A stretch of 64,000 nucleotides of DNA from Candidatus Methanomethylophilaceae archaeon (GTDB lineage: Archaea; Thermoplasmatota; Thermoplasmata; Methanomassiliicoccales; Methanomethylophilaceae). The notes beneath the pieces were generated by a model that worked only from the letters and a program-made list of their open reading frames with translations, was not told where the DNA came from and ran no database searches. A program made the translations under genes and the position numbers. Within the stretch, counting starts at the first letter, position 1. Each line of letters opens with the position of its first letter. The stretch covers positions 1 to 64,000 of the forward strand of contig JAFYAH010000001.1 of the NCBI GenBank assembly GCA_017540825.1. Direction: 5' to 3'. Below, in pieces: positions 26,310 to 34,632 of this stretch.

Positions 26310-27626
26310 TCACGGAAGTCCTCCTCCGCAGTTGGAACAGAATTTCGACGTCGAGGGGTTAGGCGTTCCGCACTTGGGGCAGGGCACGGTCGCGGGCCCG
26401 GCAGACATGGGCGACCCGCATCCCGAGCAGAACTTGGCCCCGGACGGGTTGGCGGCCCCGCACTTGGGGCAGGGCACGGTCACTGGCCCGGCAGACATGG
26501 GCGACCCGCATCCCGAGCAGAACTTGGCCCCGGACGGGTTGGCGGCCCCGCACTTGGGGCAGACGGACGCGCTGGGGGCAGGAGGCATCATGGAGGCTCC
26601 GCAGCTCCCGCAGAACCTGGATGCGGCCGAGTTGGCGACTCCACAGCTGGGGCAGAGAACGGTGGCTCCTGTGACGCCTCCCATGGCCCCTGTCGTGATC
26701 CCCTGCATGGCGCCTCCCATGCCGAGCCCCACTCCCAGCCCTATGCCGGCTCCCATGAGGCCTCCCAGGCTGCCTTCGTTCGCAGACGCCGTGTTTATGG
26801 CGTCCAGGCTCCTCTCCTGCTTGTGCCGCTCCCAATTGACCTGGGAGAACTGGTTGAGGCCGGCGACCTCTCCACGGGCCTGCATCGCTTTCTTCCTTTC
26901 CGGAGTGTCCAGGATCTCCATGGGGTTGACGTTGAACCTGACAAGGCGGATCCCGTAGGAATCCAGCATGGGTTCGATGGTTTCCTGCACCTTCTGGGCG
27001 ATGTCGGTGATCTTCGTGGAGACCAGCTCCAAGAGATCGAGCCCTGTGGCTATGGACTCGCTAGCGAGTATCGTCGACAGGTTCCTGGTGACCGCCTCGT
27101 TCACAGGGGAGCGGATCTTGGCGTTGACGTCCTTCGCTGTCAGGGAGCCTGCGTTCATGCCGACCATCTTGACGAAGAACTTCTTCGAGTCGACAATCTG
27201 GATGGTGTATGCCCCGTTGGCTGTTATCATCGTGGGGATGTTCTGGAAGTTCACGTCCTTGACGGATATCGGCGAGGGCGTCCCCCATTTGACCTCCATC
27301 TGATCCGCCTTGTTGACGTAGTATATCTGACAGTTGTAGATGCTGACGCCATCGGTCAAGGAGTTCCTTATCCTGCTCAGGAACGGGTAGTTCCCGGTGG
27401 ACAGGTCGTAGGAGCCGGAGGAGAGCACTTCTTCGACCACTCCGTTCTTGTAGAACAGCGCATCCATGCTCTCCGCGACGATGACCTTCGAATGCGAGTT
27501 GAAGTCCTCGTAAGGGACCTTCCATATCACGAACTCGTTGCTGCCCTCGTATTTTATGACGCTCATGAACGGCTTCTTGCCGTTAGGGTAGTCCACTTCG
27601 TTCGGATTCTTCTTGAATATGGCCAT
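26310..27626 (-). CDS. SPFH-domain protein with four C-terminal zinc ribbons
   Basis: This 438-residue protein carries an SPFH/band-7-like domain (about 25-265: VIKYEGSNEFVIWKVPYEDF, VTRNLSTILASE, YGIRLVRFNVNPMEI), then a Gly/Met-rich linker and four zinc ribbons with the pattern CPxCG...KFCSGCG. It resembles the virion-core/YdjI-type SPFH proteins with zinc ribbons that in Bacillus recruit PspA-like proteins to the membrane. Ribbons 2 and 3 are encoded by a 90-bp tandem repeat. The ATG at 27626 follows GAGGGGCGGGA. It lies in an operon with zinc-ribbon, TPR and membrane genes, which suggests a membrane-stress or membrane-microdomain complex. Confidence 0.85.
   Translation of the reverse strand: MAIFKKNPNEVDYPNGKKPFMSVIKYEGSNEFVIWKVPYEDFNSHSKVIVAESMDALFYKNGVVEEVLSSGSYDLSTGNYPFLSRIRNSLTDGVSIYNCQIYYVNKADQMEVKWGTPSPISVKDVNFQNIPTMITANGAYTIQIVDSKKFFVKMVGMNAGSLTAKDVNAKIRSPVNEAVTRNLSTILASESIATGLDLLELVSTKITDIAQKVQETIEPMLDSYGIRLVRFNVNPMEILDTPERKKAMQARGEVAGLNQFSQVNWERHKQERSLDAINTASANEGSLGGLMGAGIGLGVGLGMGGAMQGITTGAMGGVTGATVLCPSCGVANSAASRFCGSCGASMMPPAPSASVCPKCGAANPSGAKFCSGCGSPMSAGPVTVPCPKCGAANPSGAKFCSGCGSPMSAGPATVPCPKCGTPNPSTSKFCSNCGGGLP
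26371..26550 (-). repeat. Two 90-bp tandem repeats encoding zinc ribbons
   Basis: Bases 26371-26460 and 26461-26550 are identical except at two positions (88 of 90), and a partial third copy starts at 26551. Each unit encodes one 30-residue zinc ribbon of the SPFH protein. Such near-identity points to recent duplication or gene conversion and to possible copy-number variation. Confidence 0.9.
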
Positions 27627-27637
27627 TGTCCCGCCCC

Positions 27638-29140
27638 TCACAGATTCATGGATGGCACGAGGTCTGGGTTACCGAGCGAGCGCGGAGGGACGCCTCCCAT
27701 GTCTATGGTTGGGACGAAATCGTATCCCTGCTTGTTGCAGGGTATGTATATGACTTCTCTGGCCTCGCATTTTGCCATGCGAAGCTTGTCGGCGTTGCTC
27801 TTGCATCCTTTAAGATACTCGTTGCAAAGCTCTTCGGCTACGTGTTTGGTGCAGAGGGGGACCACCAGTACGCCTGTCAGCCCTCCAGCGGTCGCGGAGC
27901 TGCATATTTCGCTGATCCTGCTTCCAGCAGAGAGGCTGTCCACTCCCTTGAACTTCGTGCTCAGGGTGGCCTTGGGGGCTGCACCGAAGATGTCGGTGAC
28001 GAAAGACAGCGGGTACTCCATGCTGGAGGTCATGAAGCAGGCCGACACCAGGACGGTCTCCGTCACCTCCACGGCTTTTTTCTTGAACAGGGATCCCCCC
28101 TGGAAGGTGTATTTCACATCCACCGCCCACATCGGGACCATGTAATCCCCTTTCCCGGAAGCGACCTTCACCAGGCGTTCGCCGTTCAGGCGGGTTTTAA
28201 CCAGCTTGCTGAATTCCTCTAGGATCTCCTTCCGGTCGGTGTTTGCGATGGATTCTCTGTCCAGCTCGCGCATAAGCTTCCCGAACAGCTGAAGGGCGAG
28301 AGCCTCCTCCTCGTCGTCGAGGCTGTCCCCCAGCGAGTCGCATACCGTTATGCAGGAGGAGCAGGTGCCGATCTCCTGGTTGATGGCGGTGACCATTGCC
28401 GACGAGTCTATGTCGTTCTTCGCCATCGCCCTCGCGTCTTCGAGCCTCTTGCTAGCGCTTTTGAGTTTTTCTGCTGCGGGTTTGAAGTTCCCGGATATCA
28501 TGTCTTCCAATCCTATGGATGCTTCGTGCAGGGCGTTCAGACGAGCCTTCAGAGGCTTTTTGTCATCGCCCAGCGCTTCAGCAGCCTTGGAGTAGTTTGT
28601 GGGCAGGAAGGAGTACCTGTTGTTGACAGACTCACGGTCCGAGAGGAGGTCTAGGCAGGTCAGCACATAGGCGTATGCTGTAGACGTGCCTTTAGACTTC
28701 TTTATCAGGTCTTTAGCGGAATCCGCCACTGCCAGCTCTTCGTAAAGCTCGAGCTCCGACTCGAAACTGTGGAGCTGGTTGGAATTGTGCTTCACCTTGG
28801 CCTGCGTTTTCAACGTGTATGGCGCTATGAGAAGCTGGTTGGTGCATGCCGATGTCAGTCCGAAGGTGTAGTCCCTGAGGGCCGACTCCACGTCCGGCCT
28901 GATGTCCGTCTCGAATATGTGCTTCCTGGAGACGGTGTCAACCACTCCGCCAGGGGGGATGAGCTCGTTCCTGCGCGCCGCCTTGCGGTCTTCCTGCTCC
29001 TGATAGGCTTCCTTGAAGAGGTTCACCGCTCTCAGCTTTCCGCAGCATTCGCAAATGTACGTCGACTCTTTGGGGTCGATGTTGTTTATAGCCCCGCATC
29101 CCGGGCACTTTCCTGGAGTGAGGCTGTCAAGCGCGGACAT
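27638..29140 (-). CDS. Zinc-ribbon protein of the SPFH operon
   Basis: This 500-residue soluble protein has an N-terminal zinc ribbon (CPGCGAINNIDPKESTYICE, then CCG), a long helical middle region (about 70-300) and a C-terminal alpha/beta domain (AVDVKYTFQGGSLFKKKAVE; VVPLCTKHVAEELCNEYLKG). No family was recognised with confidence, but its layout and position recall the zinc-ribbon partner (YdjG-like) of SPFH systems. It starts 1 bp after the TPR gene and ends 11 bp before the SPFH gene, so the three are surely co-transcribed. Confidence 0.7.
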   Translation of the reverse strand: MSALDSLTPGKCPGCGAINNIDPKESTYICECCGKLRAVNLFKEAYQEQEDRKAARRNELIPPGGVVDTVSRKHIFETDIRPDVESALRDYTFGLTSACTNQLLIAPYTLKTQAKVKHNSNQLHSFESELELYEELAVADSAKDLIKKSKGTSTAYAYVLTCLDLLSDRESVNNRYSFLPTNYSKAAEALGDDKKPLKARLNALHEASIGLEDMISGNFKPAAEKLKSASKRLEDARAMAKNDIDSSAMVTAINQEIGTCSSCITVCDSLGDSLDDEEEALALQLFGKLMRELDRESIANTDRKEILEEFSKLVKTRLNGERLVKVASGKGDYMVPMWAVDVKYTFQGGSLFKKKAVEVTETVLVSACFMTSSMEYPLSFVTDIFGAAPKATLSTKFKGVDSLSAGSRISEICSSATAGGLTGVLVVPLCTKHVAEELCNEYLKGCKSNADKLRMAKCEAREVIYIPCNKQGYDFVPTIDMGGVPPRSLGNPDLVPSMNL

Positions 29141-29141
29141 G

Positions 29142-30089
29142 TCATCTCCTCAGGGAATCGATGCGGCGGTCGAGGGCGTTGATCTGGCTCTGCAGGTTGT
29201 CTAGTCTCGATGCCGTCCAGTCGGCCAGGTCCTGGACCTTTCCGTCGGTGTACTGCTTGGATTCTTTCAGGCAATCCTGGTACTGGTTGTAGAAAACGAA
29301 TCTGCATCCGCTGCAAGCGTATACGTTTTTGTTGCTGTCGTTGTCGGGCATCCGCTCGCCCTCTTTAGCATAGTTTTCCTTGCTGAGCAGCGTAGGCATC
29401 GGCCACAGCCTCATGAAGAGCCCTGTCTCCTCTCTGTTGCAGAACCAGCATTTTCCAGATTTGCTGGCGTTCTCTATGAACTCGTCGCATCTCTTGACAT
29501 CATCCTCGAAGTTGCACTCGGTATAGAACTGTCTTGCAGAGATCATGCGTTCGGCGGCCATCTTCGGGGATTCGTATTTTATCGACTCGGCGATAGTACT
29601 GTACCCTTCGCCCTGAATGTAGTTTCCCAGCATCGAAGGGCTCATCTTCTCTTCTTTGAACACGTCGTTGAGGATGAGGTTGGGGTATTCGAGGTCCATG
29701 TACTTCTGTCCGAGACGGATGAACGCCTCGCCTACTTCCACGGAGTCCTCTTTGCTGCTCAGCGTTTCGTCGTCCCTTCTAAGCTCGCATTCGTAGAGCA
29801 GCTGGCTGACTTTGACCGTGTGCGCGCCATACTCCACCGTCAGGTCTTTGTTCTTGCGGAAAAGATCTATAGAATCATTCAAGATTTTGGGGCTGTCATA
29901 GTCCATCGCCATCAGGACCATCTGCCTGAGAACGTAGATATCGGGAGTGGCGTTTCCTTTATCTATCAAGCCGTTGAAATACTTCAGCGCTCCGTTCCAG
30001 TCCTTCATCTTGATGGCATCCTTGCCTTTCTCGGTCTTTTTCTCTATTCTTTCCTCTTTGTTTTTGATCAGGCCACCTAGCAGAGCCAA
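29142..30089 (-). CDS. TPR-like protein with zinc fingers, first gene of the SPFH operon
   Basis: This 315-residue soluble helical protein opens with charged helices (KNKEERIEKKTEKGKDAIKM) and a TPR-like pair (KDWNGALKYFNGLIDKGNAT). Near residues 210-270 two CxxC pairs (KCWFCNREE and YACSGCRF) suggest a zinc-binding module, and the C-terminus is a coiled coil (DNLQSQINALDRRIDSLRR). The start is TTG, supported by GGAGGTG just upstream. It probably scaffolds the complex formed by the downstream zinc-ribbon and SPFH proteins. The function is unknown. Confidence 0.65.
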   Translation of the reverse strand: MALLGGLIKNKEERIEKKTEKGKDAIKMKDWNGALKYFNGLIDKGNATPDIYVLRQMVLMAMDYDSPKILNDSIDLFRKNKDLTVEYGAHTVKVSQLLYECELRRDDETLSSKEDSVEVGEAFIRLGQKYMDLEYPNLILNDVFKEEKMSPSMLGNYIQGEGYSTIAESIKYESPKMAAERMISARQFYTECNFEDDVKRCDEFIENASKSGKCWFCNREETGLFMRLWPMPTLLSKENYAKEGERMPDNDSNKNVYACSGCRFVFYNQYQDCLKESKQYTDGKVQDLADWTASRLDNLQSQINALDRRIDSLRR

Positions 30090-30484
30090 GCGAGCACCTC
30101 CGGCCAGGAATCGGGCTGTATACGCTTCGCTGTTTCAGAAATGGCAGCCGGTTCCGATTCATACGTAGTAGCGGTTCGGAACGAGGTCTCCCGCACCACC
30201 GTTCTGGTGGGAAGCATCTTACAAAAGAGCGGCAGGGCATCGGCACTCGTCTCCCTTGACACGTCGCGCTTCTCGATACTGACGATATGCGGCCGCACCC
30301 TGTATAGATATTATGAGAAGAAGATGGCCATGACGTTCATGCAGCCATGTTTCCTTGTAGCGCGTCCCTTTCTGTCGGCTTTCGCGCCGCCATTGGATGT
30401 TCGGACTTCCCACGCACAAGTTTATTATTAGTGGTAGAGTTCATACCCCCCGTATCAGCCCTGTTTGGGCCCAGAGGGATTACC
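30090..30484. other. Divergent intergenic region of about 395 bp
   Basis: This region separates the SPFH operon from the serine operon. A 96-codon open frame at 30141-30431 lacks a ribosome site and looks like noise. A TTTATTATTA box at 30420-30430 belongs to the serine operon. Nothing else was recognised. Confidence 0.5.
30420..30430 (+). promoter_or_regulatory. TATA box of the serine operon
   Basis: GTTTATTATTA lies about 60 nt before the TTG start at 30485, leaving a leader of roughly 30 nt that contains the AGAGGG ribosome site. Confidence 0.5.
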
Positions 30485-31549
30485 TTGAGCAGAACGTTAT
30501 TCACCGTCGGTCCTGTGAACGTGGAGGCCGACGTGCTCCAGTCAATGACCAGACCGATGATCACCCACAGGTGCAAGGAGTACAAGGAGCTCCATGCCGG
30601 AATCGTGGAGAAGATCCAGAAGGCTCTCAACACCGATATGGACGTTTTCCTTGTGGGCGGGTCCGCTACGATCATGCTCGAGGCGGCGGTGAGGAACGGC
30701 GCTTCCAAGAAGACGCTCGGACTGACCAACGGGTCCTTCGGGAACAGGTCGATAGAGCTTGGGGAGCTCAACGGGAAGGCCGTGGAGAAGGTCCAGGTCC
30801 CCTGGGGGAAGGCGATGAAGCCCGAGCATATCGCCGGCAAGGTCGGAAAGGACGTCGAGCTCGTCCACTGGGTCAGCAACGAGTCCTCCACCGGGGTGTT
30901 CAGCGACTCCGTAGCCCTCGCGAACGAGGTCAGGTCGCAGAACCCCGACTCCCTGATAATGGTCGACGCCGTCACATCAGCCTTCGCGATGGACCTCAAG
31001 ATCAAGGACATGCAGCCCGACGCGCTGGTGTTCGGGACCCAGAAGGCGCTCGCCCTCCCGCCCGGGCTGGCTATCATGCTCTGCTCCGAGAGGATGCTGG
31101 AGAAGGCCAAGACCGTCGAGAACAGAGGGTTCTACACAGACCTGCTCAAGATCAAGAAGCAGAGCGACGTCAGCTATGCGCTCACGACGCCCCCCGTGTC
31201 CCTGATGTACGGCCTGGACTACCAGCTGGACAAGGCCCTGAAGGAGGGCATGCCCGCCAGGTACAGGAGGCACCAGGAGATGGCCGACCTCGTCAGGAAC
31301 TGGGCGGACAGGAAGCTGGCCGGGGTGTTCCCCGAAGAGGGCTACAGGTCGAACTCCATAGGGGTCCTGAACCGCGGGCCCGTCGACTACGACTCGTTCA
31401 ACTCCAAGCTCAAGGCCGCCGGATACGAGATCTCCAACGGCTACGGCGAGGTCAAGGAGAAGACCTTCAGGATAGGCCACATGGGCGACGCCACCCCTGA
31501 GGGCGTCAAGAAACTGCTTTCGGTCATGGATGGGATATTGGAGGAGTGA
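30485..31549 (+). CDS. Class V aminotransferase of the serine pathway (SerC/alanine-glyoxylate type)
   Basis: This 354-residue fold-type I PLP enzyme of the small class V group resembles serine-pyruvate/alanine-glyoxylate aminotransferase. It has FTVGPVNVEADVLQSM at the N-terminus, MVDAVTSAFA with the PLP Asp at 161, and the PLP Lys at 187 in VFGTQKALALPPG. It sits 2 bp before serA, so its likely job is phosphohydroxypyruvate to phosphoserine, as known for archaeal broad-specificity class V enzymes. TTG at 30485 is chosen because AGAGGG lies at the right distance and conservation begins there; no suitable ATG exists. Confidence 0.88.
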   Translation: MSRTLFTVGPVNVEADVLQSMTRPMITHRCKEYKELHAGIVEKIQKALNTDMDVFLVGGSATIMLEAAVRNGASKKTLGLTNGSFGNRSIELGELNGKAVEKVQVPWGKAMKPEHIAGKVGKDVELVHWVSNESSTGVFSDSVALANEVRSQNPDSLIMVDAVTSAFAMDLKIKDMQPDALVFGTQKALALPPGLAIMLCSERMLEKAKTVENRGFYTDLLKIKKQSDVSYALTTPPVSLMYGLDYQLDKALKEGMPARYRRHQEMADLVRNWADRKLAGVFPEEGYRSNSIGVLNRGPVDYDSFNSKLKAAGYEISNGYGEVKEKTFRIGHMGDATPEGVKKLLSVMDGILEE

Positions 31550-31551
31550 AA

Positions 31552-33129
31552 ATGGCAAAGATCCTTGTGTCTGACCCCCTTTCCGAAGAGGGGCTTGCAA
31601 TACTGAAGAATTCGGGATATCCCGTCGACGTCAAGACCGGGCTCTCCGAGGACGAGCTCTGCTCTATAATCGGGGACTACGACTGTCTCATCATAAGGTC
31701 CGGGACGAAGGTCACTTCCAAGGTGATCGACGCCGCCAAAGGCCTCCGCATGATCGGCCGCGCGGGAGTCGGAGTGGACAACATCGACGTGCCCGCCGCC
31801 ACCGCGAAGGGCATACTCGTGATGAACACCCCCTCGGCGAACATCCTCTCCGCGGCGGAGCACTCCTGCGCCATGCTTCTGGCCCTCGCCAGGAACATCC
31901 CCTTCGCGCACGAGTCCATGCACAAGGGCGAGTGGAAGAGGTCCAAGTTCACCGGCGTCGAGATGAACGGCAAGATTCTGGGGATCATCGGGGTCGGCCG
32001 CGTCGGAGGAGAGGTCGCCAAGCGCATGAAAGCGTTCAACATGACCCTCATCGGGTACGACCCGTTCCTTCCCAAGGAGGTCGCGGACGCGATCGGCGTC
32101 AGGCTCACCACTCTGGAGGAGGTCATCACCACCGCCGACTTCATGACGATCCACACCCCCCTGCTCCCCGAGACCAGGAACATGATCTCCCTGGAGCAGT
32201 TCAAGATGATGAAGCCCAACGCGAGGATCGCCAACGTGGCCCGCGGGGGGATAGTGAACGAGGACGACCTGTACACCGCTCTGAAGGAGGGCATCATCGC
32301 AGGGGCTGCCTTCGACGTCTGGTGCAACGAGCCTCTCAGCGAGGACGAGGCCAAGCTTATGGAGCTCGGGAACCTGGTAACCACCCCCCACCTCGGCGCC
32401 TCCACCGTGGAGGCCCAGGAGAGGGTCGCCGTCGAGATCGCCGAGCATGCGATCATGTACCTCAAGGACGACATAATCTCCAACGCGATCAACGCTCCCC
32501 GCGGGAAGCTGGACGCCGAGACCGAGCCCTTCGTCGTCCTCGCGGAGAGGATGGGCAGCCTCGTCCAGCAGATCGTCGGCAACCACCCGCTCAAAAAGCT
32601 CGAGGTGACCTACTGCGGAAGCCTCGCCAGCAAGCCCACCAAGCTTCTCACGGTGTCCGCGGTCATAGGGTACCTGAAGAACGTCATAGGCACCGCCAAC
32701 ACGATCAACGCCCTCCCCGTGGCCAAGTCCAAGGGGATAGACATATCGGAGAGCAGCAAGTCCGAGTCCAAGGACTACGCCTCCGTCATACAGATGAAGT
32801 TCGTCTCCGAGGGCACCGAGCGCACCATCAGGGGCACCGTCATCGGCGGCCAGAACAGGCTCGTCGGGTTCGACGAGTTCTCGTTCGACATACCCTTCTA
32901 CGGCAACATGATGTTCGTGGGGTACGACGACGCTCCCGGCGTCATAGGCATAGTCGGGAACAACCTAGGCAAGGCCGGGATCAACGTCGGCCAGATGTCC
33001 GTCGGAAGGGCAGGCAAGAGGGCCCTGATGTTCCTCACCCTGGACCACGAGGCCCCCGCAGCCATCGTGTCCGCCATAGCGTCAGAGGTAGGAACCGACG
33101 ACATAAGGTCCGTACGCTTCGTGGAGTGA
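31552..33129 (+). CDS. serA: D-3-phosphoglycerate dehydrogenase
   Basis: This 525-residue enzyme oxidises 3-phosphoglycerate to phosphohydroxypyruvate, the first step of serine synthesis. It has the substrate-domain RAGVGVDNIDVPAAT motif, the Rossmann GVGRVGGEVAKRM, the NVARGGIVNEDDLYTALKEG segment with conserved Arg and Glu regions, and TPHLGASTVEAQ carrying the catalytic His. The C-terminal ~200 residues form the intervening domain and an ACT domain (DDAPGVIGIVGNNLGKAGIN) that normally senses serine. The ATG follows GGAGGAGTG. It is in an operon with the class V aminotransferase and a DUF6015-like gene. Confidence 0.96.
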   Translation: MAKILVSDPLSEEGLAILKNSGYPVDVKTGLSEDELCSIIGDYDCLIIRSGTKVTSKVIDAAKGLRMIGRAGVGVDNIDVPAATAKGILVMNTPSANILSAAEHSCAMLLALARNIPFAHESMHKGEWKRSKFTGVEMNGKILGIIGVGRVGGEVAKRMKAFNMTLIGYDPFLPKEVADAIGVRLTTLEEVITTADFMTIHTPLLPETRNMISLEQFKMMKPNARIANVARGGIVNEDDLYTALKEGIIAGAAFDVWCNEPLSEDEAKLMELGNLVTTPHLGASTVEAQERVAVEIAEHAIMYLKDDIISNAINAPRGKLDAETEPFVVLAERMGSLVQQIVGNHPLKKLEVTYCGSLASKPTKLLTVSAVIGYLKNVIGTANTINALPVAKSKGIDISESSKSESKDYASVIQMKFVSEGTERTIRGTVIGGQNRLVGFDEFSFDIPFYGNMMFVGYDDAPGVIGIVGNNLGKAGINVGQMSVGRAGKRALMFLTLDHEAPAAIVSAIASEVGTDDIRSVRFVE

Positions 33130-33134
33130 TCCGC

Positions 33135-33518
33135 ATGGGCATACTGACCGTCGAGGACCTTACGCTGGCCATCAAGAACGGCATAGACAGCAGAAAGGAG
33201 ATGGACATGGACCAGGCATACGACCTCGCCCACAGCGTCCTCAACTTCTTCGGTTATTCGGACCGCATCATAGACAATGTCCTGGAGTCCCAGGACCGCA
33301 ACGCCTTCTACATCCTGGAGGACGCCGACATCCTGACCACCGAGAGGGAGGAGACCACCCTCTACGACGGCAGGGAGTGGAGGATCCACTACTGGGTGTT
33401 CAAGAGGGAGAAGATCGACGAGCTCAGGTCCAGGCCCATCGGCCCCGACAAGGACGACGACGTCGTGGAGGACATCTACAAGACCCTCGACGACGACATC
33501 TGGGTCAGGAACAAGTGA
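33135..33518 (+). CDS. DUF6015-like small archaeal protein
   Basis: This 127-residue acidic soluble protein lies 5 bp after serA. The N-terminal half is helical (TVEDLTLAIKNGIDSRKEMD; DLAHSVLNFFGYSDRIIDN), followed by EDADILTTEREETTLYDGRE and a C-terminal strand HYWVFKREKI with an acidic tail. It agrees with my recollection of DUF6015, a family restricted to Thermoplasmata-like archaea, which has no known function. Its position implies co-transcription with serine synthesis, but that does not prove a link. Confidence 0.65.
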   Translation: MGILTVEDLTLAIKNGIDSRKEMDMDQAYDLAHSVLNFFGYSDRIIDNVLESQDRNAFYILEDADILTTEREETTLYDGREWRIHYWVFKREKIDELRSRPIGPDKDDDVVEDIYKTLDDDIWVRNK

Positions 33519-33680
33519 TCCCTTTCCACCACGGGCTCCGTAGCGGCGGGGCCCGCGCATTCATTTCTGCGCGCCTCTAAGAGAGGAATACCCAATCCTG
33601 TTCGGAATGGCCATGGGAAGCCTTCCGCGCTGCCGCTGTCGGACCGGCCAGGGGCATCCCGCCGGCTCCGCTAGCGTTAA

Positions 33681-33690
33681 CACTTTAAAC
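33681..33690 (+). promoter_or_regulatory. TATA-like box before the 90-aa gene
   Basis: CACTTTAAAC is centred about 27 nt before the ATG at 33712, consistent with a leaderless message. Confidence 0.4.
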
Positions 33691-33711
33691 CACTAACCAT
33701 ACTATGGGCGC

Positions 33712-33984
33712 ATGGAGATCACTGTAGACGACGCTGTCATCGACATGATAAGGAAGGAGGGCAGGGACTATCGCGTCTGCACCGCATGCATGGGCCCGGC
33801 CCTGGTCCCGACGACCGTGAAGGCCCCCAAAGACTCGGACATACGGATAAAGGTCGGGGACAACACGCTCTATATCTCGCGCGTGCAGGCCATGTACATA
33901 GACCACGTGTCGATCGACATGGTCTACGGCGAAGAGGACATCGACGCCTGCCCCGCCTTCTATGTCAGGCGCAACCTGAATTGA
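33712..33984 (+). CDS. Small conserved archaeal protein, possibly HesB/IscA-like
   Basis: This 90-residue protein starts with a strand-helix (MEITVDDAVIDMIRKEGRDY), contains a Cys-x-x-Cys (VCTACMGPAL) and continues with IRIKVGDNTLYISRVQAMYI and DHVSIDMVYGEEDID. The order of elements and the phrase around the second half recall the HesB/IscA Fe-S carrier fold, but the three-Cys pattern of true A-type carriers is not present. It could instead be an archaeal zinc-binding protein. The assignment is weak; the gene itself is convincing by codon use and promoter spacing. Confidence 0.55.
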   Translation: MEITVDDAVIDMIRKEGRDYRVCTACMGPALVPTTVKAPKDSDIRIKVGDNTLYISRVQAMYIDHVSIDMVYGEEDIDACPAFYVRRNLN

Positions 33985-33990
33985 CTTTCC

Positions 33991-34632
33991 TTATCGGAGG
34001 GGCGTCCCGTCTCGACGGACGAGGACAGCCTTCTCCGCTGATTCTCTGGCAAGCGCTTCCACGTCGATGCCGAAGGCTTTTATGCGCTCCGGATCGGCCG
34101 CTGTGGTGACCTTGTGCGGGACCACTGTGCAGCCTACCGACGGGGAGATGGAGATGTCGAAGGTCCCGATCTCGCGGGCTATCTCCATTATCTCCGTCTT
34201 GTCGAGGCCGATCAGCGGCCTGACGATGGGGACGGACATCCCCGTGTTCTCAGCGCGTATGTTCTTGAGGGTCTGGGAGGCCACCTGGCCCAGGGAGTCT
34301 CCCATCACCACGACGTCAGCCCCTACGGCCTTCGCGAACTCGCCAGCGGTCCTCTGCATCGCGCGCTTGCACATGACGCACTGGTAGTTCCTGTCGCAGG
34401 AGTCGCGGATGGCGGTCTGGGAAGGCCCGTGGGGCGCTACGTAGAGCGGGAACCGCTTCCCGGTGTGCTTCTCCAGCTGCTCCGCTATCGCCATCACGTT
34501 CTTCATCGCCCGCTCGTCGCAGTAAGGGCTGTTGTCCATGTGGAGCAGGACCACGTCCGCGCCGGCGCGGCTGATGAGATAGGACGCCACAGGGGAGTCT
34601 ATCCCTCCGGAAAGCAGCGATACGGCCTTCAT
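33991..34632 (-). CDS. Stand-alone ThiI-type PP-loop sulfurtransferase domain
   Basis: This 213-residue protein corresponds to the ATP-binding PP-loop domain of ThiI, the enzyme that activates tRNA uridine 8 for 4-thiouridine formation. It shows LLSGGIDSPVASYLI (PP-loop, about 6-20), NYQCVMCKRAMQR with the conserved Cys pair, and ADVVVMGDSLGQVASQTLKN. The N-terminal ferredoxin-like and THUMP domains and the rhodanese domain of full ThiI are missing, so tRNA recognition would need a separate THUMP protein. The start codon overlaps the Csl4 stop (ATGA). Confidence 0.82.
   Translation of the reverse strand: MKAVSLLSGGIDSPVASYLISRAGADVVLLHMDNSPYCDERAMKNVMAIAEQLEKHTGKRFPLYVAPHGPSQTAIRDSCDRNYQCVMCKRAMQRTAGEFAKAVGADVVVMGDSLGQVASQTLKNIRAENTGMSVPIVRPLIGLDKTEIMEIAREIGTFDISISPSVGCTVVPHKVTTAADPERIKAFGIDVEALARESAEKAVLVRRDGTPLR

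Noticed and set aside
26369-26560. Repeats considered as a possible CRISPR array
   Set aside because: The 90-bp units are directly adjacent without spacers and encode zinc ribbons in frame. No CRISPR-like direct repeats were seen elsewhere.
30141-30431. 96-codon plus-strand open frame between the SPFH and serine operons
   Set aside because: It overlaps the TATA box of the serine operon, has no ribosome site and shows no family pattern.
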